Source of the DNA: GCA-2746235 sp049609225
GTDB taxonomy: Bacteria > Planctomycetota > UBA1135
Assembly: GCA_049609225.1 (NCBI GenBank)
Contig: JBMYYH010000038.1
Coordinates: forward strand, 1 to 25,662
Direction of reading: 5' to 3'
DNA: 25,662 nt
Each line of letters begins with the position of its first letter. The first letter of the stretch is position 1. Below the pieces are notes generated by a model, which saw nothing but the letters and a program-made list of their open reading frames with translations, made no database searches and had not been told where the DNA came from. A program made the translations under genes and the position numbers. Below, piece by piece: positions 14,829 through 23,039 of this stretch.

Positions 14829-16467
14829 GAAGCGCGTATTCTACCGCAAATCGCCTCACTACCTGCCGCTTGCTGTCCTCGCCCTCCTGCCCATGGCATG
14901 TGGGGGAGAAGCCACACCTGCAGGGCCTGATACCGAACTCCGCCAGCCAAGCGCCTTCCAGGAAGGTGCCGTCGCAGCCGCCTACGTGGCTCCCAGCGAG
15001 GGTGGTTGGCCGGAGCGCTACTTGAGCCATCTGCTGGTCGGCAGCAAGGAGTCGCACCGCTTCGCACTGGAGCGCCTGATCGAGATCGGCCCAGCGGCTG
15101 GCCCGGCCATCGAGGCTGAGATCCGTGAACACTTGGCCACCCGTTCTTCGATGGGATATCTGGTCAACCTGTGCAGTGCGCTCTCAGGCTGCGAAGCCGT
15201 GGAGCAGGCCGAGGTGCTGTTCGACTTGCTGGAACAGGATCACACGCCGGTGGTCCGCACGGCCGCGATGGAAGGCATCGCGGCGTTGACCCCAGCTGGC
15301 CAAGAGGAACGCCTGCTCGCCTTGGTCTCCAAGGAGTTCGAGAGTGCGCCGCGCATTGCAGGGCTGTCCGCCTTGGCGGCTTATGGAACGGGCCCGTGCC
15401 TGGATTACCTCCTCGCCGGTGCTCACAGTTGGCTCGATGCGGAAGGCGCCAACATCGCAGGACAAGATGCTTTCAGTGCGTTGTTGCTGGTGGAAAAACC
15501 AGCCGCGGCCTTAGCGCTGATGGATCTAGAACCGAAGTTGCCACCATTCCCGGCCCTGAAGGCTTACGGCATTCGCATTGCCCTCGGGGAGAGGGATCTG
15601 GCCGAGAAGATTCGTCCGTATCTCCAGGCCGAGGTCTACCCTTCTTCGAGCACGCGAGAATTGGCTCTGCAGTTGCTCGGTGAGTTGGGAGATTGGGAGT
15701 CCGTGTTGGGCGCCCGTTTGGATGGTTCGCCTGGAATCCAGTTGGCGATCGTCGCATTGCTGCGGCGTCCGGATGCGGCAGAAGCTGGCATCGGCTTGGC
15801 CCTGTTGGAGGAGTATGCGGAGACGGCGGATGATCCAGACCTACGCTTCAATGCCTTGATGGGGCTCTTGGAGCGCGGCTTCGACAATCGCATCGATCCC
15901 TACTTGCGGGCCGCACGGGAATTCCCGACCGGCGTGGGTTCGGTGGAAGCCGTCATCGTGTTGGGGAAGGATGGTGTCGCCAATGAACGCTCGGCCGGAG
16001 TGTTGATCGACCGGTGGCCGTATGCGCAGGGCAGTCACCGCGGTGATCTGTTGCGCGCCATGACCCGTTCCAAGTCCATGGATGCTGCAGCATTCCTGCT
16101 CGAGGTCGCACTCGATGAAGAGGAGACGGAATCGATGCGCGCCACTGCCGCCACATTGTTGGCGAATTTCGGCGTCGAGGCCGTGCCGTTGTTGGTGCGT
16201 CTGTGGCGAGCCCACGCGACCCCCGGCATCGCCCAGATCGTGGTGCCAGGCCTCGGACGCTTCCCCGATAATCCGGAAGCTCGCGCCTTGATCATCGAGC
16301 TCGCCTCTTCCGAAGCCGTGCATGATGTGATCCGGCGCGAAACGATGAAGAACCTGCCTCGGATCTTCAAGCAGGAAGCCTTCGACATCCTCATGGATCT
16401 ACGGGAACAGACCGACCGTCAGGAAGTCCGTCGTTATCTCGATGGCATCCTGACCGAGTTCTTCTAG
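14827..16467 (+). CDS. Putative lipoprotein with HEAT-like helical repeats
   Basis: A 546-residue exported protein. The N-terminus (MKRVFYRK, then LPLAVLALLPMACGG) has a charged start, a hydrophobic core and Cys25 in a loose lipobox (PMAC), suggesting a lipoprotein. From about residue 60 to the end the chain is a series of 30-40 residue helical pairs rich in Leu, Ala and Glu. Examples are VVRTAAMEGIAALTP, STRELALQLLGELGDW, DLRFNALMGLLERG and SMRATAATLLANFGVEAVPLL, which are typical of HEAT or PBS-lyase-type repeats that serve as protein-binding scaffolds. No enzyme motif is seen. ATG 14827 overlaps the dusB start on the other strand, and its promoter would have to lie within dusB. It ends 3 bases before the opposing UbiA-like gene. 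The partner is unknown. Confidence 0.82.
   Translation: MKRVFYRKSPHYLPLAVLALLPMACGGEATPAGPDTELRQPSAFQEGAVAAAYVAPSEGGWPERYLSHLLVGSKESHRFALERLIEIGPAAGPAIEAEIREHLATRSSMGYLVNLCSALSGCEAVEQAEVLFDLLEQDHTPVVRTAAMEGIAALTPAGQEERLLALVSKEFESAPRIAGLSALAAYGTGPCLDYLLAGAHSWLDAEGANIAGQDAFSALLLVEKPAAALALMDLEPKLPPFPALKAYGIRIALGERDLAEKIRPYLQAEVYPSSSTRELALQLLGELGDWESVLGARLDGSPGIQLAIVALLRRPDAAEAGIGLALLEEYAETADDPDLRFNALMGLLERGFDNRIDPYLRAAREFPTGVGSVEAVIVLGKDGVANERSAGVLIDRWPYAQGSHRGDLLRAMTRSKSMDAAAFLLEVALDEEETESMRATAATLLANFGVEAVPLLVRLWRAHATPGIAQIVVPGLGRFPDNPEARALIIELASSEAVHDVIRRETMKNLPRIFKQEAFDILMDLREQTDRQEVRRYLDGILTEFF
14838..14843 (-). promoter_or_regulatory. Candidate -10 element of dusB
   Basis: TAGAAT on the minus strand (ATTCTA on plus) ends 9 bases before the dusB ATG. 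With the usual 6-8 base spacing the transcript would start at or next to the ATG, giving a leaderless message. It lies inside the signal sequence of the opposing lipoprotein gene. No -35 match at 16-18 bases is visible. Confidence 0.28.
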
Positions 16468-16470
16468 GCC

Positions 16471-17343
16471 TTATTCCGGAGCCCAGCGTCGGGCCAAGAG
16501 GCGCACGCTTTGGCTGACGAGGACCGATCCCAAACCCAAGAGGGCGAGGAGATGCTCCCCGGTAGCGATGAGGCTAAGCCCCAAGATCATCGGCGCAGAA
16601 CCGAGTCCGTGGCGCACCAACATGCTGACTTGGTGCGGCCCCCAAACTTCATGGCGGATGGGCCAAACCGGTCGCAGCAGGTGCAATACGAACAAGGCCC
16701 ATGCTGGGATGAACCACCAGTGGGGCTCGCTGCCGTAGAAGAGGGTGACAGGGGTGAAGGCGGCCATCATCAAGAAGGCCATGCCGTTCATGCCTGCAAT
16801 GCCGATTTCCTCGCGTTGTGCCAGGCGCGACACGAACAGGAAGTACAAGGCATAACTGCCGAGGGTGCCGTAGCCGAGGACACCGAGGCCGTGCTCCATG
16901 CCGTACACCGCGAACACCGCGAAGCCTAAACTCAAGGCGCGAGCGGCGGCTAACAAGGCGGGGCCGAGCGAGCGTCGGAGGGTGCCGCTACTGAGGTCGT
17001 AAAGGCTGACGATGGCGATCAGGCAGAGGGTCGGGTAGACCAGGTGGAAACCGATCTGGAAGGTCAGGCCAAATGCCAGGACGAACAGGAAACCGACGGC
17101 GGCGAGGGCGGAGGAGGGTGTGATGCGGCCATCGACCAGCGGGCGGGCACGCCCAGCTTCCAAGTCCACCTCACGATCGCGCCAATCATTGAGGATCATG
17201 CCGGCATGGTAGATCGACAATAAGGCGACCAGTGCCAAGATGGCTTCCCCATCCCACGGTAGTCCGGCCAAGGACATGCCGACGAAAAAGTCCCACAGGA
17301 TGGTGGGGGCGAGCGCGATGCGTGCGAGTTGAAGCCAGGCCAC
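16471..17343 (-). CDS. UbiA-family prenyltransferase
   Basis: An integral membrane enzyme of about 290 residues that moves a prenyl chain onto an aromatic ring or similar acceptor, as in quinone, heme O or ether-lipid synthesis. The first Asp-rich motif NDWRDREVD (52-60, NDxxDxxxD) followed by GRARPLVDGRI (64-74) is clear. The second region is weaker (SLYDLSSGTLRRSLG). Eight or nine hydrophobic segments can be traced. The substrate is not decidable from these motifs. The frame stays open upstream to 17415 inside rseP, but GTG 17343, four bases after the rseP stop, gives the natural N-terminus MAWLQLARIALAPTILWDFF. It is the last gene of the dxr-rseP-ubiA run, next to a MEP-pathway enzyme that feeds isoprenoid supply. 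Confidence 0.88.
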   Translation of the reverse strand: MAWLQLARIALAPTILWDFFVGMSLAGLPWDGEAILALVALLSIYHAGMILNDWRDREVDLEAGRARPLVDGRITPSSALAAVGFLFVLAFGLTFQIGFHLVYPTLCLIAIVSLYDLSSGTLRRSLGPALLAAARALSLGFAVFAVYGMEHGLGVLGYGTLGSYALYFLFVSRLAQREEIGIAGMNGMAFLMMAAFTPVTLFYGSEPHWWFIPAWALFVLHLLRPVWPIRHEVWGPHQVSMLVRHGLGSAPMILGLSLIATGEHLLALLGLGSVLVSQSVRLLARRWAPE

Positions 17344-17347
17344 GGGA

Positions 17348-19114
17348 TCAGTTGAACAGGCGTTGGATGTCGAGGAAAGTGACGAAGACCAACAGGAACA
17401 GCACGATGAAAACACCGACCACTTGGAAGGTATTCTGCACCACCATGCTGACGGGGCGCCGGGCGATGATCTCGTAGATGGCGAACAACATGTGGCCGCC
17501 GTCGAGTGCCGGAATCGGCAACAGGTTCAACACACCGAGGTTGACCGAGATCAGGCACAGGAAGAAGAACAAGGGGATGAGGCCCTGGTTGGCGAAACTG
17601 TGCGTCGCGGTGCCGATGGTGATGATGCCGCCGAGATTCTTTTCCGCCGCAATTTCACCCGTGAGCATACGCTTGAGGAAAGTGAAGACCTCACCGATCA
17701 TGTTGCGCGCTTCCATGAAACCAAGGCGCGTGGCTTCGATCGGACTTGCGGTCTGCACTTCTTCGACTGCGACCTTGTTCCAGATGTCGTAGGACTCCAC
17801 CTTGGGTGGCAGCAGGTCGGTGGTGAAAAGCTGCGGTTCCGTCTGCCCCGGCATCCGCGCAAGAATGCTGACGTTCTCACTGACCCCAGCTTGCGCCTTC
17901 GCGACTTCCGTGCGCAGATCCTCAAAGTCGCGGACCGGGGCATCATTGAAGCGCAAAATGCGGATACCCGAGACCATGCCGCACAAGAAGGCACCGGTCC
18001 CTTCGGTCACTTCATAACGCACCTCATCATGCAGACCCAACTGCAGGGAGGCGGCGACGTCGGCGGGGCGCAGATCCAAGGCTTCTTCCAAGGCCACCTC
18101 GGTGAGGGTGCTGGATCCCTCGAGGTAGAAGCTAAGGGAATGGATGCCTTGCCCCGTTTGGGTGGCGTAGAGCACTTCGTCGTAACCGCGGATCGGCAAG
18201 CCGTTGACCGCCACGATTTCACTGCCGACGGGAAGGTGTTCCGCAAGCAGTCCCTTTGCCTGAACCACCCGACTCGCCAAGGGACGCACCCCCAAGATCG
18301 GTGGAAGGTCTTTGAGGTCCTCCGGCTCGCCACGCAGAGTGACGGCAATCGGTTCGCCATCTTCGCCTTCCACCTCGGCGGCCATCTCCATGCCTTGACG
18401 TTGCAGTCGCGCCAGCATGACTTGGGTCATGAGTGGATCACCGGCAATCGGCACGCCTTCCATCGACAGGATGCGTTGCCCATCTTCGCCCAACATGGCT
18501 TCGGTCAAAGGGCGAATCCCGATGCCCTGGAAGCCTTGCTCCTCATCGTAGGAGGGCGTGACGAAGACCTGGCGGGTGATGCCGTCGGCCCCTTGCACGC
18601 TCACGGGGACGGGGGATTCCTGCGGTGCCAGAGCAATCGCGGAATGCACATGACGGAATCCATGGATCGAACGTCCATCGACTTCCAAAACACGGTCACC
18701 GGGACGAATGCCGGCTTCCCAGGCTGCACCACCAGCCGTGACCGATCCGATCGCCGGTGCCTCGAAGGGCACGCCGATGAAGAACAGGAAGGGCACCATC
18801 AAGAACGCGAACAAGAAATTGATGATGATGCCGCCCGAATAAAACAGCAGGCGTTGTGGCGCACTGGCGTAGAACAAGTCGCCAGGCTGCGGCTTCACGT
18901 TTGGATCCTCGCCGGCAACGCGGACATAACCTCCAAGCGGAATCCAAGCGAGGCGAAAATCACAACCATTGCGATGCCAACCCACGATCCGTGGACCGAA
19001 GCCCAAGGAGAACACATGAACCTTGATCCCCACCGCACGCGCGGCGAAGTAGTGGCCGGCTTCATGCAGCAATAGCAGCAGACCGATACCGAGAATGGTG
19101 AGCAGGAGGGCCAT
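17348..19114 (-). CDS. rseP: RseP-type site-2 intramembrane metalloprotease
   Basis: Zinc protease that cleaves membrane-embedded substrates such as anti-sigma factors during envelope stress. At 588 residues it is well above the roughly 450 of E. coli RseP. The active-site helix LLHEAGH (15-21, HExxH) lies in the first membrane segment, and the third ligand is Asp538 in NLLPIPALDGG. Between them are PDZ-like domains: one near 118-180 (GGAAWEAGIRPGDRVLEVDG), one around VGSEIVAVNGLPIRGYDEV, and a possible third around FLCGMVSGIRILRFNDAPV. The extra length is in this periplasmic part. ATG 19114 overlaps the dxr stop as TGATG; dxr-rseP adjacency is common in bacteria. The anti-sigma-like protein at 11556-12251 is a plausible but untested substrate. 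Confidence 0.94.
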   Translation of the reverse strand: MALLLTILGIGLLLLLHEAGHYFAARAVGIKVHVFSLGFGPRIVGWHRNGCDFRLAWIPLGGYVRVAGEDPNVKPQPGDLFYASAPQRLLFYSGGIIINFLFAFLMVPFLFFIGVPFEAPAIGSVTAGGAAWEAGIRPGDRVLEVDGRSIHGFRHVHSAIALAPQESPVPVSVQGADGITRQVFVTPSYDEEQGFQGIGIRPLTEAMLGEDGQRILSMEGVPIAGDPLMTQVMLARLQRQGMEMAAEVEGEDGEPIAVTLRGEPEDLKDLPPILGVRPLASRVVQAKGLLAEHLPVGSEIVAVNGLPIRGYDEVLYATQTGQGIHSLSFYLEGSSTLTEVALEEALDLRPADVAASLQLGLHDEVRYEVTEGTGAFLCGMVSGIRILRFNDAPVRDFEDLRTEVAKAQAGVSENVSILARMPGQTEPQLFTTDLLPPKVESYDIWNKVAVEEVQTASPIEATRLGFMEARNMIGEVFTFLKRMLTGEIAAEKNLGGIITIGTATHSFANQGLIPLFFFLCLISVNLGVLNLLPIPALDGGHMLFAIYEIIARRPVSMVVQNTFQVVGVFIVLFLLVFVTFLDIQRLFN

Positions 19115-20229
19115 CAGCGGAGCTTAGCGGTCGGGATGCGGTCGGCAACGAAGTCACGTGCCGTGCGGTCGGCGTCGTAGACGCTGGCGAGGTCGGGAAT
19201 CGGGTGGCCGGCGAGTGCATCCATCGCTTCGGCGCAAAGAGTGGCGATCCGTGGAAAGGGGATCTGTTCCTCAAGGAAAGCCTGCACGGCGATCTCGTCG
19301 GCCGCGTTGAGGATGGCGCCGGCATCACCACCGAGTTCGGCAGCGCGCCAACCCAGGGTGAGGCAGGGGAACCGTTCAAGTTCCGGCTCCTCGAAGGTCA
19401 GTTGCGCGAACATCTTCGGATCGAAGCCCTGCAAGGGTGACGGGAAGCGTTGTGGATGATGGACCGCATAGTGAATCGGTAGGCTCATATCGGGAGGGCC
19501 GAGTTGCGCGAGCATCGAGCCGTCCAAGAACTCCACCATCGAATGCACGATGGATTGGCGATGCACAAGAACCTTGATGTCTTCCGGACCGACGTCGAAT
19601 AGGAAACGTGCTTCCAGGATTTCGAAGGCCTTGTTCATCATCGTGGCGGAGTCGATGGTGATGCGGGGACCCATATCCCAATTGGGATGATCCAAGGCCT
19701 GGGCGGGAGTGACCTCTGCCATCTCGGCCAATGGCATGTCACGCAGTGCACCGCCGGAAGCGGTGAGGTAGAGGTTGCGGATCTCACCTTCCCTGCTGCC
19801 GAGCAGGCATTGGTGGATGGCCGAATGCTCACTGTCGACGGGAATGATCTGGGCGCCGGTGCGCTTGGCCAAGGGCATCAGCAAACTGCCCGCCATCACC
19901 AGGGATTCCTTGTTGGCCAGCGCGAGGTCGCGGCCAGCCTTGAGGACGGCTTCGGTGTAGGGGAGACCGGCAGCACCGACCACGGCATTGAGACAGATCT
20001 CATAGTCGCCGGTCTCCAGAAACTGGAGCAGGGCATCCTGCTGGGCTGGGTCGTCGGTGCGAAAGCGAAGGGCTGATCCGGGGCCGCTGGTCGCGAGCTT
20101 TTCGGCCTGGCTGTGGCACGAAAGGGCGACCACCTCGACCGGCGAGGAGGTGTCGGCCAGAATCCGGAGTGCCTGGACACCGACCGTGCCGGTGGCTCCC
20201 AGGATGACGAGGCGGCGGGCGGCGGTCAT
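19114..20229 (-). CDS. dxr: 1-deoxy-D-xylulose 5-phosphate reductoisomerase
   Basis: Second enzyme of the MEP isoprenoid pathway; it converts DXP to MEP with NADPH and a divalent metal. The 371-residue length is a little below the usual 380-400. It has the NADPH loop GATGTVG (11-17; usually GSTGSIG), ANKESLVMAG (105-114), PVDSEHSAI (130-138; metal ligands D132 and E134), LTASGGALRD (155-164), HPNWDMGPRITIDSATMMNK (181-200) and Glu203 as third metal ligand. MGPRI has Arg where most members have Lys. ATG 20229 gives MTAARRLVILGATG. The frame remains open far upstream, but only in antisense to purM. The stop overlaps the rseP start. The 42-base gap to purM must hold both promoters. Confidence 0.95.
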   Translation of the reverse strand: MTAARRLVILGATGTVGVQALRILADTSSPVEVVALSCHSQAEKLATSGPGSALRFRTDDPAQQDALLQFLETGDYEICLNAVVGAAGLPYTEAVLKAGRDLALANKESLVMAGSLLMPLAKRTGAQIIPVDSEHSAIHQCLLGSREGEIRNLYLTASGGALRDMPLAEMAEVTPAQALDHPNWDMGPRITIDSATMMNKAFEILEARFLFDVGPEDIKVLVHRQSIVHSMVEFLDGSMLAQLGPPDMSLPIHYAVHHPQRFPSPLQGFDPKMFAQLTFEEPELERFPCLTLGWRAAELGGDAGAILNAADEIAVQAFLEEQIPFPRIATLCAEAMDALAGHPIPDLASVYDADRTARDFVADRIPTAKLR

Positions 20230-20239
20230 CGGTAGAGGA

Positions 20240-20245
20240 ATGATA
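20240..20245 (-). promoter_or_regulatory. Candidate -10 element of dxr
   Basis: TATCAT on the minus strand (five of six matches to TATAAT) ends 10 bases before the dxr ATG at 20229. The transcript would have a leader of only a few bases. No -35 match is visible at the expected distance. Confidence 0.27.
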
Positions 20246-20257
20246 CGTGCGAGAAGG

Positions 20258-20263
20258 TAGAAT
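20258..20263 (+). promoter_or_regulatory. Candidate -10 element of purM
   Basis: TAGAAT ends 8 bases before ATG 20272, so transcription would begin within about two bases of the start codon. It faces away from the dxr element in the 42-base divergent gap. No -35 match is visible. Confidence 0.3.
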
Positions 20264-20271
20264 CGTCGGGG

Positions 20272-21318
20272 ATGGGCGAGCGCTCCTCTACCAATTCCCT
20301 CAGCTACCGTGACGCCGGCGTAGACATCGCCGCGGCGGAAGCTGCCCTGGATGCCTCCAAGCAGGCCATCCGTCGAAGTCATGGCGACCGCGTGCTGGCA
20401 GATGTCGGCAGTTTCGGTGGCCTGTTCCGTGCCGATGGACTGGGCGAGAAGCCGGTCCTGGTGGCATCTGCGGATGGCGTCGGAACCAAGATTCGGATCG
20501 CTTCGGCGATCGGTCGCTTTGACACCGTCGGACGTTGTCTGGTGCAACACTGCATCAACGACATCCTGGTGCAGGGTGCGGAACCACTGTTCTTCCTCGA
20601 TTACATCGGGGTCGGTAAGTTGGATCCCGGCATGGTGGCTAAGGCCGTCACCGGGGTGGCCGATGCATGCGCGGATCACGGGGTTGCCTTGTTGGGTGGC
20701 GAGACGGCAGAGATGCCGGGCGTCTACCCAGAGGATGAGTTCGATCTGGTCGGCACCGTCATCGGCGTGGTCGAACGGGACTTCGTCATCGATGGCAAGC
20801 GCGTCAAGGATGGCGACAAGCTGATTGGCATGCCGTCGGTGGGGCTCCATACCAATGGTTACAGCCTCGCGCGGCGCATCGTCGAAGAGCGTTTCCAGAT
20901 TGCCTACACCGATACTTTCCCAGGCGATACCCGCAGTGCCGCAGATGTGCTGTTGGATCCACACCTGTGTTACTTGGAAGTGTTGCGCCCGTTCCTGAAG
21001 CAGGAGTCGCTGCACGCGATGGCGCATATCACCGGTGGTGGTGTGCCCGGCAACTTGCCACGCGTACTCGAAGGTCTCGGTGCCAAGGTGTCGCGTGCTG
21101 CGGTGCCGGAGCAGAACGTCTTCACCCAGTTGTGCGCCGCCGGCGAAGTCGAACGCGATGAAAGTTGGCAGGCCTTCAACATGGGCGTCGGCATGATTCT
21201 CGTGGTGGATCCCGCCACCGAAGCCGATTACCTTTCCGCGTTGCAGGCGGCCGGCCAAGTCGCCTTCCCGATGGGTGAGGTCAGTGCCGACGTCGAGGGC
21301 GTGGTTTGGTTGGACTGA
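20272..21318 (+). CDS. purM: Phosphoribosylformylglycinamidine cyclo-ligase (AIR synthetase)
   Basis: Fifth step of purine synthesis: ATP-dependent ring closure of FGAM to aminoimidazole ribotide. The 348-residue length is typical. Motifs are SYRDAGVDI (11-19), ASADGVGTKI (65-74), QHCINDILVQGAEPLFFLDY (92-111), LLGGETAEMPG (140-150), GLHTNGYSLAR and HITGGGVPGNLPRVL, all in order. HCIND replaces the more common MCVND. ATG 20272 gives MGERSSTNSLSYRDAG; a proper Shine-Dalgarno is missing, and a -10-like hexamer lies just 8 bases upstream. PurM and ThiL share the same fold superfamily, but motif order and the SYRDAGVDI start separate them clearly. Confidence 0.96.
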   Translation: MGERSSTNSLSYRDAGVDIAAAEAALDASKQAIRRSHGDRVLADVGSFGGLFRADGLGEKPVLVASADGVGTKIRIASAIGRFDTVGRCLVQHCINDILVQGAEPLFFLDYIGVGKLDPGMVAKAVTGVADACADHGVALLGGETAEMPGVYPEDEFDLVGTVIGVVERDFVIDGKRVKDGDKLIGMPSVGLHTNGYSLARRIVEERFQIAYTDTFPGDTRSAADVLLDPHLCYLEVLRPFLKQESLHAMAHITGGGVPGNLPRVLEGLGAKVSRAAVPEQNVFTQLCAAGEVERDESWQAFNMGVGMILVVDPATEADYLSALQAAGQVAFPMGEVSADVEGVVWLD

Positions 21319-21332
21319 CCGAACTGGTCTTT

Positions 21333-21836
21333 ATGTTCCTGTTCGGGCTCGCCTGGGGCCCGACGCAGGACCCGGTCTCGGAAGTGCATGTGCAGCGGGT
21401 GCAGCAATTGCTGCAGGAGCCGCGCCCCGAAGATCCGCGCTGGTTGGCCACTCTGTTCCAATCCTTGACGCGCCTGGAACACGGGCCACAGGAATTGGTC
21501 TACGAAGGATGGCGCTGGATGGCAGCAGAAAAAACCGATTCTGCACAATCGAATTTCATCCTCTACTGCCGACGTCAGGGGTTACCACTGCCTAAAGGAA
21601 CGGTAATCGAAGCTGCCGATTCCGAACTGGAACGGTCCCTGGCCTTGTGGGCTGTGGGGGAACTGGATGCCTGCCGTGAGGCCCTCGAGAAGGGTGCTCT
21701 GGCGTATCCTGACGACTCCCGCTACCGCACCAACCTCGATTGGCTGTCCATGGACCGCCCCCCGCAAGTAGCAGCCAATGCCAACGCGCGGGACCTCGCC
21801 CAAGCCGTCCTCGCCTCCCGTAGGGCGCACCCCTAA
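21333..21836 (+). CDS. Hypothetical protein with TPR-like helices
   Basis: About 167 residues, not recognised. The start is uncertain: ATG 21333, 15 bases after the purM stop, gives a short hydrophobic N-terminus (MFLFGLAWGPTQDP). TTG 21306, overlapping purM, would give a longer hydrophobic leader and possibly a signal peptide. The rest is helical and charged; SLALWAVGELDACREALEKG followed by ALAYPDDSRYRTNLDWL looks like a tetratricopeptide pair. It follows purM on the same strand and is followed after 12 bases by an exported protein, so co-transcription is likely. No catalytic motif or metal site is visible. Confidence 0.7.
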   Translation: MFLFGLAWGPTQDPVSEVHVQRVQQLLQEPRPEDPRWLATLFQSLTRLEHGPQELVYEGWRWMAAEKTDSAQSNFILYCRRQGLPLPKGTVIEAADSELERSLALWAVGELDACREALEKGALAYPDDSRYRTNLDWLSMDRPPQVAANANARDLAQAVLASRRAHP

Positions 21837-21848
21837 GCTGATTTGCTC

Positions 21849-23027
21849 ATGAACCGGATCCTCTCCCTCGTCTCCCTCGCGATTCTCGCGGCACCTCTCG
21901 CGGCTCAGGCCGAACCGGAAATGAAATCCGGCGACGTCAAGAAGCTCGCCAAGCCATTCGGTGCCTGGGTGGAAGCCAAGGTCGAAAATGATCCCTCCGG
22001 CGCCAGTGAAGCCATGGTGGATATGGAGGAATACATCAAGAAGATGGAGAAGAAGTTGAAGGGGCGAAAGGCTCTTTCGATGGTTGCCGATTGGGAGCTC
22101 ATCTTTTCAACCGGTCGCTCCTTCGATACCAGCGGCAAGCTGATCAAGAAGGGCAAGGTGCTCGAGCGCGAGATGGGTGCATACCGCTACCTGGTGTGGC
22201 TGCCGTCTGCTTATGCGCCGGCCAAGAACACCTACCCGACCCTGATGCTGCTGGATGATGATCCTGCAGCCACGCTCGAGGCCATGCCGAAATTGGTGAA
22301 GGATGGCTTCATCATCATTGCGCCGCAGATCGTCGATGTGGAGCCGGAACAACTGATGGACCCGGAAGGACGCACTTGCATCCTCGGTCCTTTGGGGCAG
22401 AGTTCGGTGAGCTATCGCGTGGACCGTTCGCGTTTGTTCCTTGTCGGTAAAGGGGAGAACGGCATTGCCTACGCAACGGCTTATGCCTCCATCCTGCCGC
22501 ACTACTTCCGTGGTCTGGCCACCGTGGGCGCACCCGCCGCAGACGTCAAAGCGAAGAAGAACCTCGATCTCATGCAGGTCAAGGAAGTCGCTGACGTCAA
22601 CGAAGCTGCCGATTGGGCGCTGAATGTCGAGGCCGGCAACCTGTATCCCACCGAGTTCGAGATCGATCTAGTCGAGCCATGGATGGGCGTCGGCTTCTGG
22701 GTTCAGGCCACTTCCTTTGAAAGCGGTGAGGATCTGCCGGAAGGCAAGGTCGCACGCATGAAGGTTTCCGTCGATCGCGGTACCAACACCATCACCATCG
22801 ATGGCGAGTTCGTCTACAAGGTGCAGTTGAACCTCAACGATATCCTGGTCGACCTCGATAAGCCGATTGTGATCCTGCGCAATGGTGAGTCGTACAGCTT
22901 CCAGGCTTCGCGCTCCTTGGGCACCATGCTCAATACCTTCGCCAACAACCTCGATGGCCGGGTCTATCCCGCGAAGGTGCGTTCGCTCGATATGCCGGTT
23001 CCGGCCGAAGAGCCTACCGACGGCTAA
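21849..23027 (+). CDS. Exported alpha/beta-hydrolase-like protein lacking the nucleophile
   Basis: A 392-residue protein with a clear signal peptide (MNRILSLVSLAILAAPLAAQA). After a Lys-rich helical segment (about 50-75) the sequence YRYLVWLPSAYAPAKNTYPT, then LMLLDDD, resembles the start of an esterase or dienelactone-hydrolase fold. VDRSRLFLVGKGENGIAYAT sits where the nucleophile elbow GxSxGG would be. The elbow reads GKGENG, with Glu in place of Ser, so normal hydrolase activity is unlikely. The C-terminal 120 residues (VKVSVDRGTN-type repeat ending in DGEFVYKVQLNLND) look like a beta-rich binding domain. ATG 21849 is chosen over TTG 21843, which only adds two residues. Neighbours on the same strand are also membrane or exported proteins. 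Confidence 0.72.
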   Translation: MNRILSLVSLAILAAPLAAQAEPEMKSGDVKKLAKPFGAWVEAKVENDPSGASEAMVDMEEYIKKMEKKLKGRKALSMVADWELIFSTGRSFDTSGKLIKKGKVLEREMGAYRYLVWLPSAYAPAKNTYPTLMLLDDDPAATLEAMPKLVKDGFIIIAPQIVDVEPEQLMDPEGRTCILGPLGQSSVSYRVDRSRLFLVGKGENGIAYATAYASILPHYFRGLATVGAPAADVKAKKNLDLMQVKEVADVNEAADWALNVEAGNLYPTEFEIDLVEPWMGVGFWVQATSFESGEDLPEGKVARMKVSVDRGTNTITIDGEFVYKVQLNLNDILVDLDKPIVILRNGESYSFQASRSLGTMLNTFANNLDGRVYPAKVRSLDMPVPAEEPTDG

Positions 23028-23039
23028 AGCACCGCGCAT

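Noticed and set aside
16455..16490. Terminator between the HEAT lipoprotein and UbiA-family genes
   Set aside because: Only 3 bases separate the stops, and no hairpin with T run is visible.
17363..19075. 570-codon open frame on the plus strand
   Set aside because: Antisense to rseP, whose HExxH, PDZ and LDGG motifs are clear; the translation is His/Asp/Gln-rich with no domain.
20230..21258. Upstream extension of the dxr frame on the minus strand
   Set aside because: Runs antisense through purM. The DXR family begins at the NADPH-binding strand just after ATG 20229, so the extension is not coding.
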